From Cellulomonas denverensis (GTDB lineage: Bacteria > Actinomycetota > Actinomycetes > Actinomycetales > Cellulomonadaceae): a DNA stretch of 64,000 bases. Made by a program: the position numbers and the translations under genes. Positions within the stretch are counted from its first letter, which is position 1; the number at the start of each line of letters is the position of its first letter. A model generated the notes under the pieces. That model was not told where the DNA came from and searched no databases. It was given only the letters and a program-made list of their open reading frames with translations. The stretch spans positions 1 to 64,000 of the forward strand of contig NZ_JAAXOX010000006.1 in assembly GCF_012396125.1 (NCBI RefSeq), read 5' to 3'. Positions 45,601-55,975 of the stretch are shown here, in pieces.

Positions 45601-47448
45601 ATGACCGACGGTCTCGGGCATCTGGACGGCGACGCCGGGCACGCGCGGGAGGGGTCCGGGCACGCCGCGTCGGAGCAGCTGCGGCCACCGGCCGCCCGGG
45701 TCGACGGCTACGCCCCGCTGCGCAGCTATGCGGCCCTGGGCGACGGCCGGACCCTGGCACTGGTGGCGGAGGACGGCCGGATCGACTGGCTGCCGCTGCC
45801 GGACCTGGACACCCCGCCGGTGTTCGCCGCCCTGGTGGACGCCGAGGACGGCGGCCGGATCGAGCTGGCGCCCACCGTGGCGTTCCGGCTGCGACGGGAG
45901 TACCTGGTCGGCACGAACGTGCTGGTCACCACGTTCGTCACCGACGATGGCGAGGTCCGGGTCACCGAGGCGATGAATACCGGGGTGGCCGGGCGGCTGC
46001 CCTGGGCCGAGCTGGCCCGCCGGGTGGAGGGGGTGCGGGGCACGGTGCCGATGGCGTGGCGGGTCCGGCCGGGCACCGTCTTCGGCACCGCCTCACCGTG
46101 GGTGCAGGACACCGTGCACGGCCTGGTGCTGCACGACGACGGGGTGACGGTCGCGGTGCGCACCGGCGGGGAGATGACCGTGGTGCCCGACGGCCAGCAG
46201 GTGTCCGGGGTGTTCACCGCCGTCGCCGGCAGCCGCCACCTGCTGGTGTTGGCCGCCACCGCCGGTGAGCCGGTCTACCTGCCCGACCCGCAGGACGCCG
46301 ACCGGGGCATCGACCGCACCGCGGACAACTGGCGGGCCTGGACCCGGGAGTTCCACTACGACGGGCCGTGGGGCAAGGCGGTGCAGCGGTCGGCGTTGAC
46401 CCTGAAGCTGCTGCTGCACGCACCGACCGGGGCGATCGCGGCGGCCGGCACCACCTCGCTGCCCGAGTCGGTCGCCGGGGGCAAGAACTGGGACTACCGC
46501 TACGCCTGGGTCCGGGACGCCGCCTACACCCTGGACGCCTGGATCGGCTTCGGGCTGCGCGAGGAGGTGCACGCCGCCACCGCCTGGGTGCTGCACACCC
46601 TGCGCGAGCACGGGCTGCGGGTGTTCTTCACCCTGGCCGGCGACCTGCCGGAGGGGCAGCAGGAAGCGCTGGCACCCGGGTGGCGCGGGATCGGCCCGGT
46701 GCTCACCGGCAACCGCGCGGACGGCCAGCTGCAGCTCGGGATCTACGGCGACCTGCTGGCGGTGATGCGCGGCTACGTGGACGCGGGCAACCTGCTGGAC
46801 GCCGAGACCGGCCGGTTCCTGGCCGCGGTCGCCGACCAGGCCGCCGACGCCTGGCACCGCCCCGACGCCGGGATGTGGGAGCTGCCCGGCCCCCGGCACC
46901 ACACCAGCTCCAAGCTCGGCTGCTGGCAGGCGCTGCGCTGTGCGGTACACCTGGCCGAACAGGGGCAGATCGCCGGGGACGCCGCGCGCTGGGCCGCGGA
47001 GTCGGACCGGATCGCCGACTGGGTGCGCGCGCACTGCTGGTCCGAGGAGCGCGGCGCCTACCTGATGGCCCCCGGGTCGGACGCGCTGGACGCCTCGATC
47101 CTGCTGCACGCCCGCAGCGGATTCGACACCGGCGAGCGGATGAGCCGCACCATCGACGCCCTGCGCGCCGAGCTCGGCACCGGACCGCTGCTGCACCGCT
47201 ACACCGGGATGCCCGAGGAGGAGGGCAGCTTCGTCGCCTGCGCATTCTGGGGCGTGGCGGCGATGGCCCTGGTCGGTCGCCGGGAGGAGGCCCGGCAGTG
47301 GATGGACGAGCTGCTGGCCCAGGCCAACGACGTCGGGATCTGGCCGGAGATGATCGACGCGCGCACCGGCGACTTCCTGGGCAACCTGCCGCAGGCGCTC
47401 AGCCACCTCGCGCTGGTGCAGGCGGCGTTGACCCTGGCGGAGGAGTGA
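45601..47448 (+). CDS. GH15 family glucoamylase/trehalase-like enzyme
   Basis: 615 residues. An N-terminal beta-sandwich (SYAALGDGRTLALVAEDGRIDWLPLP, in sections) and an (alpha/alpha)6 barrel with GGKNWDYRYAWVRDAAYTLDA and a C-terminal EEEGSFVACAFWGVAAMA that supplies a catalytic glutamate. No signal peptide, so it is intracellular. Actinobacterial members include trehalases and alpha-glucosidases; the substrate cannot be set by sequence alone. GGAGG lies 4 nt before ATG 45601. Confidence 0.9.
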   Translation: MTDGLGHLDGDAGHAREGSGHAASEQLRPPAARVDGYAPLRSYAALGDGRTLALVAEDGRIDWLPLPDLDTPPVFAALVDAEDGGRIELAPTVAFRLRREYLVGTNVLVTTFVTDDGEVRVTEAMNTGVAGRLPWAELARRVEGVRGTVPMAWRVRPGTVFGTASPWVQDTVHGLVLHDDGVTVAVRTGGEMTVVPDGQQVSGVFTAVAGSRHLLVLAATAGEPVYLPDPQDADRGIDRTADNWRAWTREFHYDGPWGKAVQRSALTLKLLLHAPTGAIAAAGTTSLPESVAGGKNWDYRYAWVRDAAYTLDAWIGFGLREEVHAATAWVLHTLREHGLRVFFTLAGDLPEGQQEALAPGWRGIGPVLTGNRADGQLQLGIYGDLLAVMRGYVDAGNLLDAETGRFLAAVADQAADAWHRPDAGMWELPGPRHHTSSKLGCWQALRCAVHLAEQGQIAGDAARWAAESDRIADWVRAHCWSEERGAYLMAPGSDALDASILLHARSGFDTGERMSRTIDALRAELGTGPLLHRYTGMPEEEGSFVACAFWGVAAMALVGRREEARQWMDELLAQANDVGIWPEMIDARTGDFLGNLPQALSHLALVQAALTLAEE

Positions 47449-47550
47449 CCTGCCCGGATCGGTGGGCCAGGATGGACGGCGGCCGGCTGCGACGACGCAC
47501 CGCGCGGCGAGCCGACCGCGCACGCACCGGCCACAGCCGAGAGGACGTGC

Positions 47551-48078
47551 GTGCAGATGGGTCTGTGGGAGCGGTACAAGTCGTTCTTCAGTGGTCCGGA
47601 GATCGACATCGCCACCGAGCTGGCCGGGCAGTTGCCGCCCGGGGACGAGGTGCTGACCCACACCGGGGTGATCCCGAGCGCCTACGAGCGTGGCGGCGGC
47701 GGTGGGATGAGTGCCCAGGGCCGGCTGTTCAACGCCGCGACGTCGGCGGTGCAGAACGCGGTGTCCACTTCCCGGCACGTGGGCGGTGACGAGGGGTCGG
47801 CGGCGCGCCGGCTGCCGCAGCAGGCGGGTCCGCACGTGCTGGTGCTGGGCTCGCAGTCGCTGACCGTGTGGGACCTGGGCCTGACCATGAACCAGACCCC
47901 GGCGGAGCTGCTGGCCAGCGTGCCCCGGACCGAGGTCGCCGCCTTCCACGACACCGGCACCACCGCTCAGGGCGGGGTGCCGGTGGCGCGGGTGTCGTTC
48001 CACGACGGGTCGTTCTTCGACTACCGCCTGATCAACAAGCCGGGCGACGAGTTCTGGTCGGTCGCCTCGACCTACTGA
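47551..48078 (+). CDS. Unrecognised small soluble protein
   Basis: 175 residues, no signal peptide, no membrane helix. It has a Gly-rich loop (ERGGGGGMS) and a C-terminal beta-rich half (PHVLVLGSQSLTVWDLGLTM, FHDGSFFDYRLINKPG). The latter resembles PH-like domains of small actinobacterial proteins, but I make no assignment. GTG 47551 has GAGG 6 nt upstream. The 3' end overlaps the convergent ATPase gene by 7 bp. Confidence 0.72.
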   Translation: MQMGLWERYKSFFSGPEIDIATELAGQLPPGDEVLTHTGVIPSAYERGGGGGMSAQGRLFNAATSAVQNAVSTSRHVGGDEGSAARRLPQQAGPHVLVLGSQSLTVWDLGLTMNQTPAELLASVPRTEVAAFHDTGTTAQGGVPVARVSFHDGSFFDYRLINKPGDEFWSVASTY

Positions 48079-50777
48079 CGACGGCGCTCGCGGGCGCGGG
48101 TGAGCGCCTTCATCGCCTCCACCAGCAGGAAGACCACGATCGCGAGCCCGGCGGTGAACGCCCACTGCCGGGCTCCGATCGGGGCCGAGTCGAACCAGCT
48201 GTGCATGAACGGCACGTAGGTGAAGATCAGCTGGAACACCACCAGCGCCCCGGTCGCCAGCCACACCACCGGGTTCCCGCGCAGCACCTGCACCGTGATG
48301 CTGGAGTTGTTCAGGAACCGGCAGGAGAACAGGAAGGCCAGCTGGCCGAGCGCCAGCATGGTGACCGCGGTGGTCTGGGCGACCGCGTTGCTGGAGCCGG
48401 AGTCGCGCTCGATGAAGTAGACCAGCAGGGTGGCGCCACCGATCAGCAGCGACGCGGTGATCACCTCGGTGAGCGAGTCCCGGGACAGCACCGACCCGCC
48501 GGGCTTGCGCGGTGGGCGGCTCATCACGCCGGGCTCGGCGGGCTCGTAGGCCAGGGCGAGCGACAGCGTGATCGCGGTGACCAGGTTGACCCAGAGGATC
48601 TGCACCGGCGCCAGCGGCAGCGACAGGCCGAAGATCACCGCCACCAGGATCACCAGCGACTGGGCGCCGTTGGTCGGCAGCAGGAAGACCACCGACTTGC
48701 GGATGTTGTCGTAGATCCGGCGGCCTTCCTCGACCGCCCGCTCGATGGTGGCGAAGTTGTCGTCGGCCAGGACGATCTCGGCGGCCTCCTTGGTCGCCTC
48801 GGTGCCCTTGATCCCCATCGCGATGCCGACGTCGGCCCGGGTCAGTGCCGGGGCGTCGTTCACGCCGTCGCCGGTCATGGCGACCACCTCGCCGTGGCCC
48901 TGCAGGGCGCGCACGATCCGGAGCTTGTGCTCGGGGCTGGTGCGGGCGTACACGTCGACCTCGCGCACCCGGGCGGACAGCTGGTCGCCGGTCATCTCCT
49001 CCAGCTCGGCGCCGGTGAGGGCCTGCACCTCGCCCTCCGGGCCGGCGATGCCGAGCTCGCGGGCGATGGCGGTGGCGGTGCCGACGTGGTCGCCGGTGAT
49101 CATCTTGACCCGGATCCCGGCCCGGTGGCAGTCGGCGATCGCCTGCACCGCCTCCGGCCGCGGCGGGTCGACGATGCCGATCACGCCGAGGAACACCAGG
49201 CCGTCGGCCACGTCCTCGGGCGCCAGGCCGTCCTGCTCCGGGCCGGCGGGGCGCTCGGCGGCGGACAGGGTGCGCAGACCCTGGGCGGCCAGCTCGTCGA
49301 TCACCCGCTCCCAGTGCGCGCGGTCCATCGGCTCGACCCCGCCGTCCGCGGTCAACTGCTGGGTGCAGCGCTCCAGCAGCCGGTCCGGGGCGCCGGTCAC
49401 CCGCAGCACCCGGTCGCCGCCGTCGTCGTCCAGGGTGGCCATGTACTTGGTGGCGGACTCGAAGGGCAGCACCGCGAGCCGGTGCACGCCGGACAGGTCG
49501 ATGCCGGCCTTGCGGGTCAGGGTGGCGACCGCGCCCTCGGTCGGTTGGCCGACGACCGTCCAGTGCCCCTCGGCGTTCTGCACCACCCGGGCGTCGTTGC
49601 AGGACCCGGCGGCCCGGATCAGCCGGCGCAGGTCGGTGCGGGCGCCGGGATCGACGGTGGCGCCGTCGAAGGTCAGGTGGCCCTCGGGGGCGTAGCCCAG
49701 GCCGTGCACGTCGTACTCACCGGCGGCGGTGACCACCGAGCGCACGGTCATCTCGTTCGTGGTCAGGGTGCCGGTCTTGTCCGAGCAGATCGTGGTGACC
49801 GAGCCCAGCGCCTCCACCGAGGTGAGCTTGCGGGTGATCGCGTTGCGCCGGGCCATCTGCTGCACCCCGAGCGCCAGGGTCACCGTGACCAGGGCGGGCA
49901 GGCCCTCCGGCACCGCGGCCACCGCGAAGCCGATCGCGGCCGAGACCAGGTCGGGCAGCTCGAAGTCGTGCACCACCCGGCCGATCACCAGCATCACCGC
50001 GGCCATCACCAGGATGCCGATCGACAGCGCCCGGCCGAACGCGGCCAGCTGCCGGGTCAGTGGCGTGTCCAGGTGGTCGACCCCGGCGACCAGCGCCTGG
50101 ATCCGGCCGATCTCGGTGTCGCCGCCGGTGCTGACCACCACGCCGATCCCGGTGCCGGTGGCGACCAGGGTGCCGGAGTAGAGCATCGAGGACCGGTCGC
50201 CGATCCCGGCCCGGGCGTCGACCGCCCGCGGGTCCTTGGCGGCGGGCACCGACTCGCCGGTGAGCGCGGCCTCGTCGACCTGCAGGTTGGTGGCGGACAG
50301 CAGCCGGACGTCGGCGGGCACCCGGTCGCCGGAGCGGACCCGGATCACGTCGCCGGGCACCAGGGTCTCGGCGTCGATCACCTGCCACTGCCCGTCCCGG
50401 CGCGCCTGGGCGTCCAGGGACAGCATGGTCTTGATGCCGTTCAGCGCCTTCTCGGCCTGACCCTCCTGGATGAAGCCGACCAGGCCGTTGATCACCGCCA
50501 CCGCCAGGATCACGGTGAAGTCGATCCAGTCGCCGAGGATCGCCTTGAGCACCGCGGAGGCCAGCAGGATGTAGATCAGGATGTCGTCGAAGTGGCCCAG
50601 CAGGCGGCGGATCACCCCTGGCCGCGGCGGGGCGGGCAGCCGGTTCGGCCCCGCGGTCCGCAGCCGGTCGGCGGCCTGGGCGGCGCTGAGGCCGTCGTCG
50701 GTCACTCCCAGTTCGCCCAGGACCCGGTCGGTGGGCTCGGCGTAGGGGAGGGACGCAGGGCTGGTGTCGACGGTCAA
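48072..50777 (-). CDS. Cation-transporting P-type ATPase (P2 type)
   Basis: 901 residues: N-terminal cation ATPase domain, four plus six helices, actuator domain (LTGESVP), [15 protein letters not shown] in helix 4, phosphorylation site [13 protein letters not shown], nucleotide-binding domain and the hinge [18 protein letters not shown]. The P2 pattern matches Ca2+ or other cation exporters; the ion cannot be read safely. TTG 50777 is chosen because the perfect site GGAGG (complement of 50783-50787) lies 5 nt before it, while no ATG/GTG in range has one. Confidence 0.9.
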   Translation of the reverse strand: MTVDTSPASLPYAEPTDRVLGELGVTDDGLSAAQAADRLRTAGPNRLPAPPRPGVIRRLLGHFDDILIYILLASAVLKAILGDWIDFTVILAVAVINGLVGFIQEGQAEKALNGIKTMLSLDAQARRDGQWQVIDAETLVPGDVIRVRSGDRVPADVRLLSATNLQVDEAALTGESVPAAKDPRAVDARAGIGDRSSMLYSGTLVATGTGIGVVVSTGGDTEIGRIQALVAGVDHLDTPLTRQLAAFGRALSIGILVMAAVMLVIGRVVHDFELPDLVSAAIGFAVAAVPEGLPALVTVTLALGVQQMARRNAITRKLTSVEALGSVTTICSDKTGTLTTNEMTVRSVVTAAGEYDVHGLGYAPEGHLTFDGATVDPGARTDLRRLIRAAGSCNDARVVQNAEGHWTVVGQPTEGAVATLTRKAGIDLSGVHRLAVLPFESATKYMATLDDDGGDRVLRVTGAPDRLLERCTQQLTADGGVEPMDRAHWERVIDELAAQGLRTLSAAERPAGPEQDGLAPEDVADGLVFLGVIGIVDPPRPEAVQAIADCHRAGIRVKMITGDHVGTATAIARELGIAGPEGEVQALTGAELEEMTGDQLSARVREVDVYARTSPEHKLRIVRALQGHGEVVAMTGDGVNDAPALTRADVGIAMGIKGTEATKEAAEIVLADDNFATIERAVEEGRRIYDNIRKSVVFLLPTNGAQSLVILVAVIFGLSLPLAPVQILWVNLVTAITLSLALAYEPAEPGVMSRPPRKPGGSVLSRDSLTEVITASLLIGGATLLVYFIERDSGSSNAVAQTTAVTMLALGQLAFLFSCRFLNNSSITVQVLRGNPVVWLATGALVVFQLIFTYVPFMHSWFDSAPIGARQWAFTAGLAIVVFLLVEAMKALTRARERRRQ

Positions 50778-51193
50778 TCGGACCTCCGGATGGGGTTCGG
50801 CCGCTGTCGGGCGCTCGGGCGGAACTGTCGATCCTGCCAACCGGTCCACGGATCCGTGTGGGACGCCGTGCCCACGCCGGTGGGGCCGATCGAGTTTTGC
50901 CTGCCGTTCGCCCGCTCCGGATGCGACCGGGACGGACAGTGCTCAGACTGGTCGCCCAGATCGAGCAGAGCAACCCGGGGGGATGGGCGATGGAGCAGAC
51001 GACCGACCAGCAGGACGGCCTTCAGCGCGAGGAGGACGCACGGTTCTCCTCGGTCAGCAATCCGCGCCGGGTGCGGCTGTAGGTGCCGGGTGGGGGTTCG
51101 TCCACCTCGGGATGAGGGTGCGTTCACAGGATAAGAACGACAAATCGCCATGAAATTGTCGCTGATTCCGGGTGAGGTGAGTAGCTTCGGTCT
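50778..51193. other. Divergent intergenic region between the ATPase and LAL regulator
   Basis: About 416 bp. Apart from a doubtful 30-codon frame (50990-51082) I see no gene. The last ~80 bp before 51194 are less GC-rich and hold the leaderless -10 TAGCTT of the regulator. Confidence 0.7.
50990..51082 (+). CDS. Possible 30-residue small protein
   Basis: ATG preceded by a G-run (CCGGGGGGATGGGCG) encodes a hydrophilic peptide MEQTTDQQDGLQREEDARFS... ending RRVRL. There is no helix or motif to support it and it may be spurious. Confidence 0.25.
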   Translation: MEQTTDQQDGLQREEDARFSSVSNPRRVRL

Positions 51194-53758
51194 ATGGGCG
51201 ACGAGGTAGCACTGCACGCGGACACGATCCGGACCGTGGTGGGATACCTCCGCTCCGGGATCAGTGTGAACGTGGTCGGGATGCGGACCTCCGGCCGCAG
51301 CGCGGTGCTGCGCCGGGTGGTGGACCTGCTCGCCGACGACGGGATCTCCGCCGTGACGATCAACGGGATCCCGGCCCTGCACGACCGGCCGCTGGCCGCA
51401 CTGGGCGTCGGCGGGGTGGAGGTGCCGAACGCCCCCTCCGGCCCCGGGTCGCTGTCCGCGGCGGTGACCGCCCTGGAACGCCGGATCAGCGCCCGGCCCT
51501 CGGTGCTGGTGATCGACGACGTCGAGTCGGTGGACCAGGTCAGCGCCGGGGTGGTCTCCGCGGTTCGCCGCCGGGTGCCGGTGCCGGTGCTGGCGTCCAG
51601 CCGTCCGGACGGGCGGATCCAGAACCAGACCGTGTTCGTCACCGGGGAGATGGCGCCGTCCGCCCGGGTGGTGCTGCCGCCGCTGCGCTACGACGCGGTG
51701 CACGCCCTGGTGCACGAGCTGCTGCCCGGGACGGTCGAACCCTCGGCGCTGGCCCGGATCGCCACCAAGTCCGGCGGCCTGCCGGGCCTGGTCGCGGCCC
51801 TGGTCGACACCGGTCGCCGCAGTGGCCGGCTGGTCCGCCGGGACGGGCTGTGGGTGGTCCGGGACGGGCTGTGGGACCCGTCGATGGCCCAGGCGGTCGA
51901 GCCGCTGCTGGCCGGCCTGGAGGAACAGCACCTGGACGCGCTGGCCCTGCTCTCCCTGGCCGGGAGCCTGGACCTGGAGGTGGCCCGGTCCGCGATCCCC
52001 TGGCAGGTGCTGACCCAGCTGGACGACGCCGGACTGCTGCAGGTGCTGGAGGACGGCGGGCAGCCGGTGATCGGCGTGTTCCCGCCGCTGGTCGCCGAGT
52101 TCCTGCGCAACGAGTCCAGCCCGATCCGCCGGTCGCGGGCCGTCGGCGAACTCTCCCGGCTGTTGGGCGACCGGGGCACCTGGCGTGCGGTGCCCCCCAC
52201 CGCGCCCCGGGCGGTCGCCCAGGGTGCGCCGGCCATGATCGGCCGCCGGTTCGACGAACAGTGGCAGGTCGAGGCCGAGACCCGCCGCACCGCCTGGACG
52301 GACCAGCCCACCCCCGCGCACGCGGTGCCGTTGCTGATCGCGCTGCTCGGCGTCCAGGCCGATGCCGAGGAGGTCGACGCCGTGGTGCGCGGCACCAACC
52401 CGGCGCCGGACGACCCGCGCTCGGAGGCGCTGCTGGTGGTCTGGCACGCGGTCGACCTGGGGTTGCGCCGCGGCGACCTCGAGGCGGCGGACCGGCTGGT
52501 GGCCGAGGCGATGCCCCGGTTCCCCGAGTACGCCGGCCTGCTCAGCGCGACCCGGGCCCACCTGTGCCTGATCACCTCCCGGATCCCCGACGACGCCCTG
52601 CTGCACCCGGACCAGGTCGGTGAGGACCCGGTGAACAGGGAGGCGCTGCGGGCTACCCGCGCCGAGTGCCTGGTGGCCGCGGGCCGGATCGCCGAGGCAC
52701 GGGCGGAGCTGGAGGGGTTCGACCCGCTCGAACCGCGGTTCCGGCTCAGTGCCCGGTTGAGCGCCACCCTGCTGCTGGTCTTCGACGGGCACCCGGAGGA
52801 GGGGGTCAGCCAGGCGCTGTCCTACGCCCAGGAGGCCCGGGCGGCCCTCGATCCGGGCGCGTACCAGGCCTATGCCTACGTGGCGGGGCTCGGCCTGATG
52901 ATGGCGGGCCGGCTGGACGAGTGCGACACCCTGCTGTCCTCGGTGCTGGCGCTGCCCAACAACCAGACCCTGCAGACCCACTTCCGGAACGGCGTGCTCA
53001 CCCTGGCCGCCGTGGTGGCGTCCTTCCGGGGCCGGGCCAGCTATGCGGAGAGCCTGGCGGAGCAGGCCGAGGCGCTCGGCGCCCCCCGCGGTCCCTACCC
53101 GGCGATGGCCCCGGACATGGCCACGTCCCTGGTGCGCGGCCCCGGCGCCGAGACCTCCGACGCCCTGTGGGACCTGGTGGACGAGCGGCTGGACGCCGGG
53201 ATGGTCGTCTCGGCGATGACGATCGCGGTGGCCGCCCTGGAGCGCCGCCCCGAACCGGCCCGGGCCGCCGAGCTGGCCGAGCGGGTCAAGGACGTCGGCT
53301 CCGCGCTGGTGCAGACCCTCGCGGAGTACTGCGTCGCGGTCGGCCTGGACGACGTGGACGCCCTGGCGACCAGCGCCGGACACCTGCACGAGGCCGGGTA
53401 CGAGCTGTACGCCACCCGCGCCGGGGTGACCCGGGCCCTGGCCCTGCGCACCCGCGGCGACATCGAGAGCGGGTCGCGGCAGGCCGAGCGGTCCTGGGCC
53501 GAGGCCGCGGTCTACGCCGGCGACCTCCGTGGGCTGTTCGCCCCGCTGGCCCGGTCGGTGGACCTGACTTCCCGGGAGCGGGAGATCGCCGTGATGGTCT
53601 CCGAGGGGATGCACACCGCGGAGATCGCCGCCTCGCTGGTGCTGAGCGTGCGCACGGTGGAGAACCACCTGCTGAACGCCTTCCGCAAGGCCGGGGTGGA
53701 CAACCGGGACGCGCTGGCCCGGGCGGTGGACACCTGGGCCTCCACCGGGACGCTCTGA
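51194..53758 (+). CDS. Second LAL-like LuxR regulator
   Basis: 854 residues with the same layout as the regulator at 41.3-43.8 kb. The P-loop-like segment is weak (VGMRTSGRS lacks the usual Lys) and VLVIDDVESVD resembles Walker B. Helical repeats fill the centre and the LuxR helix-turn-helix is at the C-terminus (LTSREREIAVMVSEG, then LSVRTVENHLLNAFRKAGV). ATP binding is doubtful without the Walker A Lys. TAGCTT (51182-51187) ends 6 nt before ATG 51194, a leaderless start. Targets unknown. Confidence 0.87.
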   Translation: MGDEVALHADTIRTVVGYLRSGISVNVVGMRTSGRSAVLRRVVDLLADDGISAVTINGIPALHDRPLAALGVGGVEVPNAPSGPGSLSAAVTALERRISARPSVLVIDDVESVDQVSAGVVSAVRRRVPVPVLASSRPDGRIQNQTVFVTGEMAPSARVVLPPLRYDAVHALVHELLPGTVEPSALARIATKSGGLPGLVAALVDTGRRSGRLVRRDGLWVVRDGLWDPSMAQAVEPLLAGLEEQHLDALALLSLAGSLDLEVARSAIPWQVLTQLDDAGLLQVLEDGGQPVIGVFPPLVAEFLRNESSPIRRSRAVGELSRLLGDRGTWRAVPPTAPRAVAQGAPAMIGRRFDEQWQVEAETRRTAWTDQPTPAHAVPLLIALLGVQADAEEVDAVVRGTNPAPDDPRSEALLVVWHAVDLGLRRGDLEAADRLVAEAMPRFPEYAGLLSATRAHLCLITSRIPDDALLHPDQVGEDPVNREALRATRAECLVAAGRIAEARAELEGFDPLEPRFRLSARLSATLLLVFDGHPEEGVSQALSYAQEARAALDPGAYQAYAYVAGLGLMMAGRLDECDTLLSSVLALPNNQTLQTHFRNGVLTLAAVVASFRGRASYAESLAEQAEALGAPRGPYPAMAPDMATSLVRGPGAETSDALWDLVDERLDAGMVVSAMTIAVAALERRPEPARAAELAERVKDVGSALVQTLAEYCVAVGLDDVDALATSAGHLHEAGYELYATRAGVTRALALRTRGDIESGSRQAERSWAEAAVYAGDLRGLFAPLARSVDLTSREREIAVMVSEGMHTAEIAASLVLSVRTVENHLLNAFRKAGVDNRDALARAVDTWASTGTL

Positions 53759-53768
53759 CCCGGAGGTC

Positions 53769-54287
53769 TCAGCCGCGCAGGCGGGCCAGGATCTCCCGGG
53801 CGTGCTCCAGGGCGCCCTCGTCCCGGGTGCCGGCCACCGCGTTGTAGTACATCCCATCGCCGACCAGCTGGATCACGTGGGCCAGCGCCGGGTCGCCGAG
53901 CTCGGCCAGCAACGCCTCATACCAGGCGGCCCGCAGGTCCTCCAGCACCGACTCGTGCTCCCCGGCGTCCTCGGCCAGCCGCGCCGCCGCGATCAGCGCC
54001 CGGTCCAGCGCCCCACCGGAGGACGTCGACTCCACCAGGTAGTAGTCGGCCGCCCCGTTCGGCGCCTCCCGCATCGCGGCGATGTCCGCCGCTCCCAGCC
54101 GGGCCAGCCGCTCGCGCTGCCCGGCCTCCAGCGCCGCCTTGTTCTTGAAGTGGTAGAGCAGTCCGCCCTTGGACACCCCGGCCGCCGCGGCGACGGCATC
54201 GAGGGTGGCGGCGCGGCTGCCATGGGCGATCAGCACCTGCTCGAAGGCATCGATCAGGCGGTCGCGGGTGCTCGCGGGGTCGGCCAT
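53769..54287 (-). CDS. TetR-family repressor of the adjacent efflux gene
   Basis: 172 residues with TetR helix-turn-helix (RDRLIDAFEQVLIAHGSRAATLDAVAAAAGVSKGGLLYHFKNKAAL, in parts) and a helical effector domain. It is divergent from an MFS exporter, with a perfect palindrome between them, the standard arrangement of a drug-responsive repressor that controls both genes. ATG 54287. Confidence 0.9.
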   Translation of the reverse strand: MADPASTRDRLIDAFEQVLIAHGSRAATLDAVAAAAGVSKGGLLYHFKNKAALEAGQRERLARLGAADIAAMREAPNGAADYYLVESTSSGGALDRALIAAARLAEDAGEHESVLEDLRAAWYEALLAELGDPALAHVIQLVGDGMYYNAVAGTRDEGALEHAREILARLRG

Positions 54288-54333
54288 GGGGACGACGGTA
54301 CCGGTGTGGCGCGCCTCTCCACGCCCGGGCTAG

Positions 54334-54361
54334 CGACTGTACCGTCCAGACGGTACAGTCG
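54334..54361. promoter_or_regulatory. TetR operator between tetR and the MFS gene
   Basis: GACTGTACCGTC (54335-54346) and GACGGTACAGTC (54349-54360) are perfect inverted repeats around a 2-bp centre, flanked by one more C/G pair. This TACCGTC..GACGGTA shape is common for TetR repressors of MFS pumps. Confidence 0.85.
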
Positions 54362-54447
54362 ACGTCGGTCGAGAGCCGCCCGGGACGCCCGAGGCAGAGC
54401 GCGACCCGATCCCGCGATGACGTTCCGAACCGGAAAGGCCGTGCCCG

Positions 54448-55971
54448 ATGTCCGCCCTCCTCGCCCCGCCGGCGACCCGTTCCAGCTCGTGCCGCCAGTG
54501 GTCCGCCCTGGCCGTGCTGATGCTGCCGGTGCTGCTGATCTCGGTGGACAACACCGTGCTCAGCTTCGCGCTGCCCGCGATCACCACCGCGCTGGGCGCC
54601 ACCGGCGGGCAGCTGCTGTGGATCGTGGACGCCTACCCGCTGATGCTGGCCGGGCTGCTGGTGCCGATGGGGTCGTTGGGCGACCGGATCGGGCGGCGGC
54701 GGCTGTTGCTGATCGGCGCGACCGGCTTCGCACTGGTGTCGCTGCTGGCCGCCTGGGCGCCGACCCCGGAGCTGCTGATCGCGGCCCGGGCACTGCTCGG
54801 CGTCTTCGGCGCCACCCTGATGCCGTCGACGCTGTCCCTGCTGCGGAACGTGTTCACCGACCGCGCCCAGCGCCGGCTGGCGATCGCGATCTGGGCCGCC
54901 GGGTTCGCCGCCGGTGGCGCGCTGGGGCCGATCGTCGGCGGGTTCCTGCTCACCCACTTCTGGTGGGGGTCGGTGTTCCTGCTGAACACCCCGCTGCTGC
55001 TGGTGCTGATCCCGCTGGCGCTCTGGCTGGTGCCGGAGTCCCGCGACCCGAACCCCGGCCGGGTGGACGTGCCGAGCATCGCCCTGTCGCTGGTCACCAT
55101 GCTGCCGCTGGTGCACGCGATCATCGAGGTCGGCGAGCGCGGGGTGACCGTCCGGACCTTACTGGGCGTGGCGATCGGCCTGACCGCCGGCACCCTGTTC
55201 GTGCGTCGTCAGCTCCGGCTGGCCACCCCGATGCTGGACGTCACCCTGTTCACCCGGGCCAGCTTCTCCGGTGCGGTGTCGGCGAACCTGCTGTCCATCA
55301 TGGGCTTCAGCGGCCTGCTGGTGGTGGTGTCCCAGTTCCTGCAGCTGGTGCTCGGGATGTCGCCGATGGACGCCGGCCTGGTGCTGTTGCCCGGGCTGGT
55401 CGCCTCGGTGGTGGCGGGCCTGCTGGCGGTGAAGCTGGTCAAGCGGATCCGCCCGGCCACCCTGATCGGCGGGTCCTTCCTGCTCGCCGCCCTCGGCTAC
55501 CTGCTGGCCAGCCGGGTCGGCACCGATCCGACCGCGGGCACCATTGCGGTGGCCTTCGTGGTGATGGCGCTCGGGGTCGGCCTGGCCGAGACGCTGACCA
55601 ACGACGAGATCGTGTCCTCCGTCCCGGCGGAGAAGGCCGGTGCCGCCTCCGCGGTGTCCGAGACCGCCTACGAGCTCGGCACCACGCTGGGCGTCGCGGT
55701 GCTCGGCTCGGTGCTGAACGCGACCTACCGGGCGCAGGTGGTCGTCCCGGCTGCGGTGACCGGCGACCAGGCGCACGCGGCCGCCGAGACCCTGGCCGGC
55801 GCGGTCCGGGTCGCCGGGGAGATCGACGCCGGGGTCGCCGACAGCCTGCTGTCCTCCGCCCGGGCCGCCTTCGACCTGGGCATGCAGCGCTCGGCCCTGC
55901 TCGGGATCGTGGTCGCGGTCGCCGCCGCGGTGGTGTCCTTCGTGACGCTGCGCAAGGCGACCGGGGACTGA
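54448..55971 (+). CDS. MFS multidrug efflux transporter (DHA2 type, 14 helices)
   Basis: 507 residues with about 14 hydrophobic helices and the MFS motif GDRIGRRRLLLIG after helix 2. The early motif SVDNTVLSFALPAI is typical of the QacA/SmvA drug:H+ antiporters. It exports cationic or aromatic compounds at the expense of the proton gradient; the substrate is unknown. ATG 54448 is preceded by GGAAAGG. Controlled by the divergent TetR. Confidence 0.92.
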   Translation: MSALLAPPATRSSSCRQWSALAVLMLPVLLISVDNTVLSFALPAITTALGATGGQLLWIVDAYPLMLAGLLVPMGSLGDRIGRRRLLLIGATGFALVSLLAAWAPTPELLIAARALLGVFGATLMPSTLSLLRNVFTDRAQRRLAIAIWAAGFAAGGALGPIVGGFLLTHFWWGSVFLLNTPLLLVLIPLALWLVPESRDPNPGRVDVPSIALSLVTMLPLVHAIIEVGERGVTVRTLLGVAIGLTAGTLFVRRQLRLATPMLDVTLFTRASFSGAVSANLLSIMGFSGLLVVVSQFLQLVLGMSPMDAGLVLLPGLVASVVAGLLAVKLVKRIRPATLIGGSFLLAALGYLLASRVGTDPTAGTIAVAFVVMALGVGLAETLTNDEIVSSVPAEKAGAASAVSETAYELGTTLGVAVLGSVLNATYRAQVVVPAAVTGDQAHAAAETLAGAVRVAGEIDAGVADSLLSSARAAFDLGMQRSALLGIVVAVAAAVVSFVTLRKATGD

Positions 55972-55975
55972 TCGC

